64,000 nucleotides of DNA from Plecoglossus altivelis (taxonomy: Eukaryota; Chordata; Actinopteri; Osmeriformes; Plecoglossidae), in NCBI GenBank assembly GCA_036571765.1, contig BROE01000014.1, forward strand, positions 4,017,440-4,081,439, written 5' to 3'. Under the pieces are notes generated by a model. It saw nothing but the letters and a program-made list of their open reading frames with translations, searched no databases and had not been told where the DNA came from. The position numbers and the translations under genes are program-made. Below are positions 58,640-64,000 of this stretch, piece after piece (positions within the stretch are counted from its first letter, which is position 1; each line of letters begins with the position of its first letter).

Positions 58640-59014
58640 TTGACTAGGACAAGACAAAGAGATCATATAACACCTATTTTACAGACCTTGCATTGGCTCC
58701 CTGTCAAATTTCGTATTGATTTAAAAATTCTTATGTTAACTTACAAGGCATTAAATGGACTTGCTCCTCAATACCTTACAGAGCTTCTAATACCTTACAT
58801 TCCGACACGTGATCTTCGTTCGGCTGATGCTGGTCTTTTAGTTGTTCCGGTAACACAGTCAAGAACAATGGGCGATAGGGCATTCCCTTCAGTTGCCCCA
58901 AAGTTACGAAATTCTCTGTCTTTTGAGATTGGAAATATCGCATCCATAAAAATGTTTAAATCATCCCTTAAAACTCATTATTTTGGGAAGCATTTGGGTG
59001 AAAAAGTGATTCTG
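58640..59014 (+). mobile_element. LINE 3' fragment, unit B copy
   Basis: Homologous to 52700-53090 (ILQTLHWLPVKFRIDLKIL, YKALNGLAPQYLTELLIPYI, MGDRAFPSVAPKLRNSL). It is cut at both ends by the deletions that distinguish unit B from unit A; the LINE tail is missing. Confidence 0.85.
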
Positions 59015-59537
59015 GTGTTCACATGAACCTTCCCCATGACACTGTAGTAAATAATTACTGAGACTTAGTGATTATGCATTAGCATACCTTTGCCTAAACA
59101 CGTGTTCAGAAAATATCAAGCTTTGCTTTGATATAAATTGTGCGGTATCTTTACTTTGACACTGTGCTCAGAGGAGGTTATATGAGGTCTATTTTGGCAT
59201 CTGAACACTCCTATATTGGTCCATTTCACTCTCCAAACCCACCTTATTCAACTTCCATAAAAGCCACCCGTCTCTAACATATCGTTATCATTATTGTCAT
59301 TACAGTTGATTGTAATAATTTCTCACATTTTTGTTTCATCTTTCTATTCACTTAATACTTGACTATAACAAAGACTGCTGATAGCTTTGCCATGATTCAA
59401 AGAGCTACGTGGTTATGAATAAACACTAAGACATAAGCTATGATGTAGTATACAAATACACAGATGAAAGCAACCAGTTGCTAGACAGGTTTTCTTGGTC
59501 ATATTTTATTTTTTCTCAATTATCTACGATAAAATAT

Positions 59538-59650
59538 GAAGCTTTTCTCATAATTCACTTTTGAACAGTTTTCTCACGTGTCGATGCTCCTTAAAAAGCA
59601 TCCATTGAACTAACTTGTTTACATGGAGTAGCACCAGTTGCAAAAATCCT
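59538..59650. repeat. Copy of the DNA that precedes unit A (47693-47810)
   Basis: Same orientation and nearly the same sequence as the region about 190 bp before unit A. Here it sits about 90 bp after unit B ends, as expected if a third unit once followed. Confidence 0.7.
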
Positions 59651-59734
59651 GTCCAAGAGGAGAGAGAAAGAAGAAGTCCATCAATGCTGTCTTCCGGCAA
59701 ATCTTCACATCAGATCTCTGCAGCAGAAAATTCA

Positions 59735-59880
59735 AGTTCAAGTTGTGCTTTATTTTTATTCCGCTACATGCGGGGGCATACAGTGGAACGAAATGTCGTG
59801 CCTCACAGAGCCACGGTGCTACAGAAGTACAGACATACAACAGTACAGGCAAACAACAATCAAGTAAAAATAAATAGAAC
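59735..59880. repeat. Probable short dispersed fish repeat
   Basis: The stretch gtgctttatttttattccgc ... gtggaacgaaatgtcgtgcc ... cagtacaggcaaacaacaat has the form of a repeat often seen in teleost genomes (a tail starting 'ttttatt' with 'aatgaaatgt(c/t)gtgcc'-like sequence). No other copy is in this window, so this is from memory of family style only. Confidence 0.35.
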
Positions 59881-61335
59881 CATTTTCCCTATACATCAAC
59901 TAAAAAAGATACAAACTATCCAAACAGAAAACCCAGGGCTTTCTGCTGTGACTGCATGGAAGATGTTCTACAGTAGAGGGCGACACCTTTTCACTCCGCT
60001 GGCTGCAGCGACAGACCCGTCACTACGACAACAACCGTAGCTACTGTTCTTCAGAACTCTGGGAATAATTATTTAGGGTATGCTCTAATTTGTAGTTTAG
60101 AATTATAATAAAAACTACTGACATTTAGTTTATATCACCTTAGTAGTTGTTAAGCTGTTTGTGTGACTGCAGCCACATAGAAAGACTAATTAACATGTGT
60201 GAAAATGTTAGCACAAGTTCATTGTACACAGCTACTTTACATTAGTGTAAAAGTGACCGTGCACTTTAATGGTGACTATGTGTCAAAGAAAACTAACAAA
60301 CTTAAGTGTGCTCAAACAAAAGACTAAACTCTACTCAAATAACCTCTAAGATGAATCATGGTTATGTGGTTAATATAATTCAAAGTGTGTCCATTCCCAA
60401 TGATGCAGGTTGAGATACTTCATTCGATGATCTGGAGGCAAATAACAAAAAATACCAAACCAAAGGTCTATTTTCTGCCTCTCCTGCTCTGCTCTGGGCT
60501 GACTGATGACAACTGATTGACTGACTGTAAAAAAAAAACATAGGCCCACCCAGGTGCATGCTGGTCTGCCACAGCTGAACCTCTTTTATCCTCTAGGTGC
60601 CGCTGGCCTCACCCAATGGAAACGAAATACTTTAAAGTGCATGCCATAAACAAGACAAAATAAACTAGTCAAATGAGCAGATTACTCAAAAAAGTAAACC
60701 TAAGTAAACATTTTAACATAATAAACACGTGGCTATAGAAAAAAAACACTAAATTTTAACATTACACACACAAAAAAATAGATAAATAGGACAAACAGCT
60801 TCCACACTCCGGGCCTTAATTATGCGTAAAATCACAACTAGAGAGGGTGCAATTCCTGGATAAATTGTGTGCTTGTGTCAGTTGCAGATGGTTGTGTTTA
60901 TTCAACTTAAATTTTAAAACAGGTATTTCAGTAAATTGAATAAAAAAAAATACATGCTTATTATTTATGAAGAGTGCATAGATACAAATTCATACTTTTG
61001 TTGCTGCTCATTTAAAACTAAAAATACACAGAGTGAAGAGTAGAATGAAAATGTTGTCTTCTCGTTACCCCTGGAAGAGGGTATCATGTTGCATTCATTC
61101 AACAAGACAGAACCCCCTTATCTTATTGTAAAAACGTTGTCACCTGCAGTATCTCTGATTGAATTGCTATTCAAACGGCGCCATCTGCTAACTGAAAATA
61201 TGCCCCCCAAAATCTAAATAGCTTGACAATTATTTAGGGGGAAATTGCTAGATCAAAAAAGTTCACTGGTAGCGATCATTGTCACTAACAATGCAAAATG
61301 AGACCATTTGGTTTCATTTTCATGTTAACTTTCAG
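59881..61335. other. AT-rich intergenic DNA
   Basis: No supported exon, RNA gene or clear repeat before the LINE endonuclease segment. Confidence 0.3.
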
Positions 61336-64000
61336 ATGGCCAGAAGCACAGGCCGAGGTGGCAGTGTGGCAGCAATCTCACACACAAGTTTACACTTAAA
61401 ACTAACAATGTGTTTTGCTCATTTGAAAGCCTTGCCCTATCAATCACCTGCCCAAATTGGAGAAATCAAAATGCAGTTTTATTCATAATAATCTATCAGC
61501 CTACAGGTCCTTATTCAGAGTTTTTAACAGAGTTTTCAGGATTTTTATCAAATCTAGTGTTAGACTGGGAAAGTATTATACAAGTCGGAGACTTTAATAG
61601 TCACGCAGAGGCTAGCAATTGTCTCAGTAATGCCTTCAGTGCTTTATTGGATAGCATTGGTTTCTCTCAGAGTGTAAATGAACCAACCCATAGTCACAAG
61701 CACTCTTTGGATCTTGTTCTAATATATGGAATAGATTAGTGACCTAACTGTCTTCCCCCAAAATCCAGTATTGTCAGATCATTTTCTAATCACGTTTCAG
61801 TTTACTCTTAAAGATCATCCAGCCACTCTGATTAAAACTATAATGAAAAGGACAATATCTGAAAAATCTATTTCAAAGTTCAAAGAAAAAATATAGCCAA
61901 TATTCAGTAACATGTCATGCGCTCCTGCTGAGAACATCTGTAGTCCCAGTGTAAGTGATCAGTCTGTTGACACAATGAACATTACCTTCCACTAGATGAT
62001 CTATATGAACCCCTCCTTCCTCCTGAGTGGTTCTTTCTTTACAGTCCATCTGCATATGGATGCACGCCAGTCCTGGACCATCTACAGCCTGTCCGTCCGT
62101 GGGAGCAGGATCTCTCCTTCACTGTGGTTCTCCCCGAGGTTTTCCCACAGGGTTTTTGTAGTTTTTCCTTGCCGAGAAGGAGGGTCTAAGGACAGGGGAT
62201 GTTCTGGGACAGTCGTCCATTTGCTAAAATCATATGGACATTGTATGACTTGATTTTCTGTTTATTGACCAATGATGGAATCTTTGTCGCCCTTCGAGGC
62301 AACTGTTGTTGTGATTTTGGGCGTTACAAAAATAAATTGAATTGAATTGAATGATGGATTCTCTAAAGTCTACTCTTGATGTTGCAGCACCCTTAAAACA
62401 GGAGATCATTAGGCCAAAGCGGCCTCTCCATGGTTCAATGAAGAGCTGCGCTCACATAAACAAATAGTAAGACAATTAGAGGGACCGTTCCGCCACTTCC
62501 ACATGGACAATTCCTTAAGTGCATGGAAAACCTGCCTTCTGTCCTATAAGCAAGCTCCGTATAAGGCCTAAACCAGATATTATTCTAATTTAATTAAAGT
62601 AAACAAAAATGACACTAGGTTTTTGTTCAGCACTGTAGCCAGACTGACAAACAATCAGTGCAGTAGAACCCTCAATCCCAGCTGCTCTCAGCTCTGATGA
62701 TTTTCCTCTATTTTTCAATAACAAAATCACAACAATCAGAGATAAATTAAATGAAATTACTCCGGCTATTAGTATTTAGCAAACCCAATCTGTAAAGCTA
62801 GTGCCCCATATTAATCCATCAGTTACACTAGACAGGTTCACTGCTGTTGATCAGGCAGAGATAACTTCGGCCATGTCCTCTAAAACATCCACTTTGACCC
62901 AATCCCAAATAGACTCCTCAAAGAAATCCTCCCCTTAATCATAGGCTCTATTCTTAATAGCATAAATACATCACTAGAAAGTGTCCCACAGTCCTTTAAA
63001 TATGCAGTTGTTAAACCTCTACTGAACTCTTGACCCTGTCCTGTTGGCCAATTATAGACCTATTTCAAATCTTCCCTTTGTCTCCAAAATCCTTGAAAGA
63101 GTTGGAGTTAAACAGCTTTGTCGCCACCTACGGAACAATCATTTATTTGAAAAATTTCAGTCTGGGTTTAGAGCCCATCACAGCCCGGAAACTGCATTGG
63201 TTAAAGTCACAAATGACTTATTATTAGCTGCTGACAATGAAATGGTCTCAAACCTGGTTCTGTTGGACCTCAATGCAGCGTTTGACACCATCGACCACAA
63301 AATTCTTCCGCAGAGGTTAGAATGTGATGTAGGCGTCAGAGGGACAGTCCTCATCTGATTTAAATCCTATTTATCGGATAGGTACCAGTTTGTTAATGTA
63401 AACCAGAGCTCTTCCCCTTGTTCTAAAGTAACCTACGGTGTCCCGCAGGGTTCAGTACTCGGTTCAACTCTGTTTACACTCTATATGCTGCCTTTAGGTA
63501 ACATTATCAGAAAGCATGGCATTAACTTCCATTGCTATGCAGATGACACACAGCTGCATTATCAATGAGACCTGATCAGACCTGTTAGTTAGACAGACTT
63601 AGTGCCTGCGTGAAGGATATAAAAAACTGGATGACACTTAATAACCTTAACCCTGAAAAAACCGTGGTCATTGTACTAGGTCCTAAACGTCTGCGAGACT
63701 CTTTATCCGACCAGATGGTGTCACTGGACACTATCAGTGTAGCCTCCAGTTCTGCTGTAAGAAACCTCGGCATCTTATTTAACCAAGAACTATCATTTAC
63801 AGCACATATAAACCAAGCCTGCAAAACAGCCTACTCTTATCTGCGTAATATAGCTAAAATCAGAAAAATCTTGACTAAAAGTGATGCTGACAAACTTATC
63901 CATGCATTTGTTACATCTAGATTAGACTACTGTAACGCCCTGCTTGCAGCGTGTCCTAAAAGCTCAATAAAAAGCTTTCAGCTGGCTCAAAACGCAGCAG
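61336..64000 (+). mobile_element. Decayed L2-type LINE, runs off the right edge
   Basis: In order: endonuclease-domain pieces (ARSTGRGGSVAAISHTSLHL; WESIIQVGDFNSHA; HSLDLVLIYG), linker, then reverse-transcriptase blocks (ANYRPISNLPFVSKILERV, FEKFQSGFRAHHSPETALVK, LVLLDLNAAFDTIDHKIL, VTYGVPQGSVLG, CYADDTQLHY at about 63534-63563). Stops and frameshifts break the frame several times. The 3' end lies beyond the window. A 3'-tail segment of the same family is inserted at 61990-62345. The family call (L2 clade) rests on the block style and not on a search. Confidence 0.85.
61990..62345 (+). mobile_element. L2-tail segment inserted inside the L2 element
   Basis: The segment holds a LINE 3' UTR (tcactgtggttctccccgag, ttgccgagaaggagggtcta, gatgttctgggacagtcgtc) and ends in (AATTG)n. 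It closely matches the tail at 40893-41060 (- strand). It interrupts the LINE coding sequence between the endonuclease and RT parts, so it is a second, 5'-truncated insertion or a SINE that borrowed the L2 tail. Confidence 0.7.

Larger units (their letters stand above)
54250..59446 (+). repeat. Tandem duplication unit B containing Siglec gene B
   Basis: Direct copy of 48000-54232. About 720 bp (roughly 54840-55540), holding a partial second copy of the pre-exon 1 stretch, is present only here. The internal segments matching 51990-52700 and 53090-53800 of unit A are absent. Confidence 0.85.

Overview
The window is nuclear DNA from a vertebrate, almost certainly a ray-finned (teleost) fish. Genes are split by GT-AG introns. 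The recognisable proteins are vertebrate-specific: the calcium-gated potassium channel KCNN4, the nonsense-mediated-decay factor SMG9, Siglec-type immunoglobulin lectins and Ly6/uPAR-domain proteins. The repeats are typical of teleosts: a Tc1 fossil, IS630-like transposases, L2-type LINEs with an AATTG-rich tail, and short minisatellites. I cannot name the species.

Layout. 1-8.5 kb: a transposase fossil, an orphan Ly6/uPAR exon, one complete two-domain Ly6/uPAR gene (copy A, 3681-5216), a captured fragment of that gene, and a decayed Tc1 element carrying a nested MITE-like insertion. 9.1-25.5 kb: KCNN4 on the + strand, eight coding exons, 526 residues. 25.7-29.9 kb: a zinc-finger gene on the - strand, tail-to-tail with KCNN4, carrying a long coding minisatellite. 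31.2-35.5 kb: SMG9 on the + strand, thirteen exons, 508 residues, head-to-head with the zinc-finger gene. 35.7-38 kb: a repeat-rich tract with an inverted repeat, a 56-bp minisatellite and a SINE-like element. 38.3-39.8 kb: the second Ly6/uPAR gene (copy B). 40.9-45.7 kb: LINE and transposase fossils and minisatellites. 45.9-47.1 kb: an inverted, broken Siglec/CD22-like pseudogene. 48-59.4 kb: a direct tandem duplication carrying two complete Siglec-like genes of 510 residues each. 61.3 kb to the right edge: a decayed L2-type LINE that runs off the window.

The gene set (uPAR-family genes, SMG9, KCNN4) matches the neighbourhood of PLAUR/SMG9/KCNN4/LYPD5 on human 19q13.31, so the single-copy genes look like a conserved block. 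The LU-domain and Siglec genes, both cell-surface and probably immune-related, are the fast-evolving part: they have duplicated, converted, fragmented and decayed around the conserved housekeeping and channel genes. No operon-like or prokaryotic system is present. The most interesting signals are splice sites and coding ends built out of tandem repeats, a possibly uncharacterised paired zinc-binding module, and the recent history of the two surface-receptor families.
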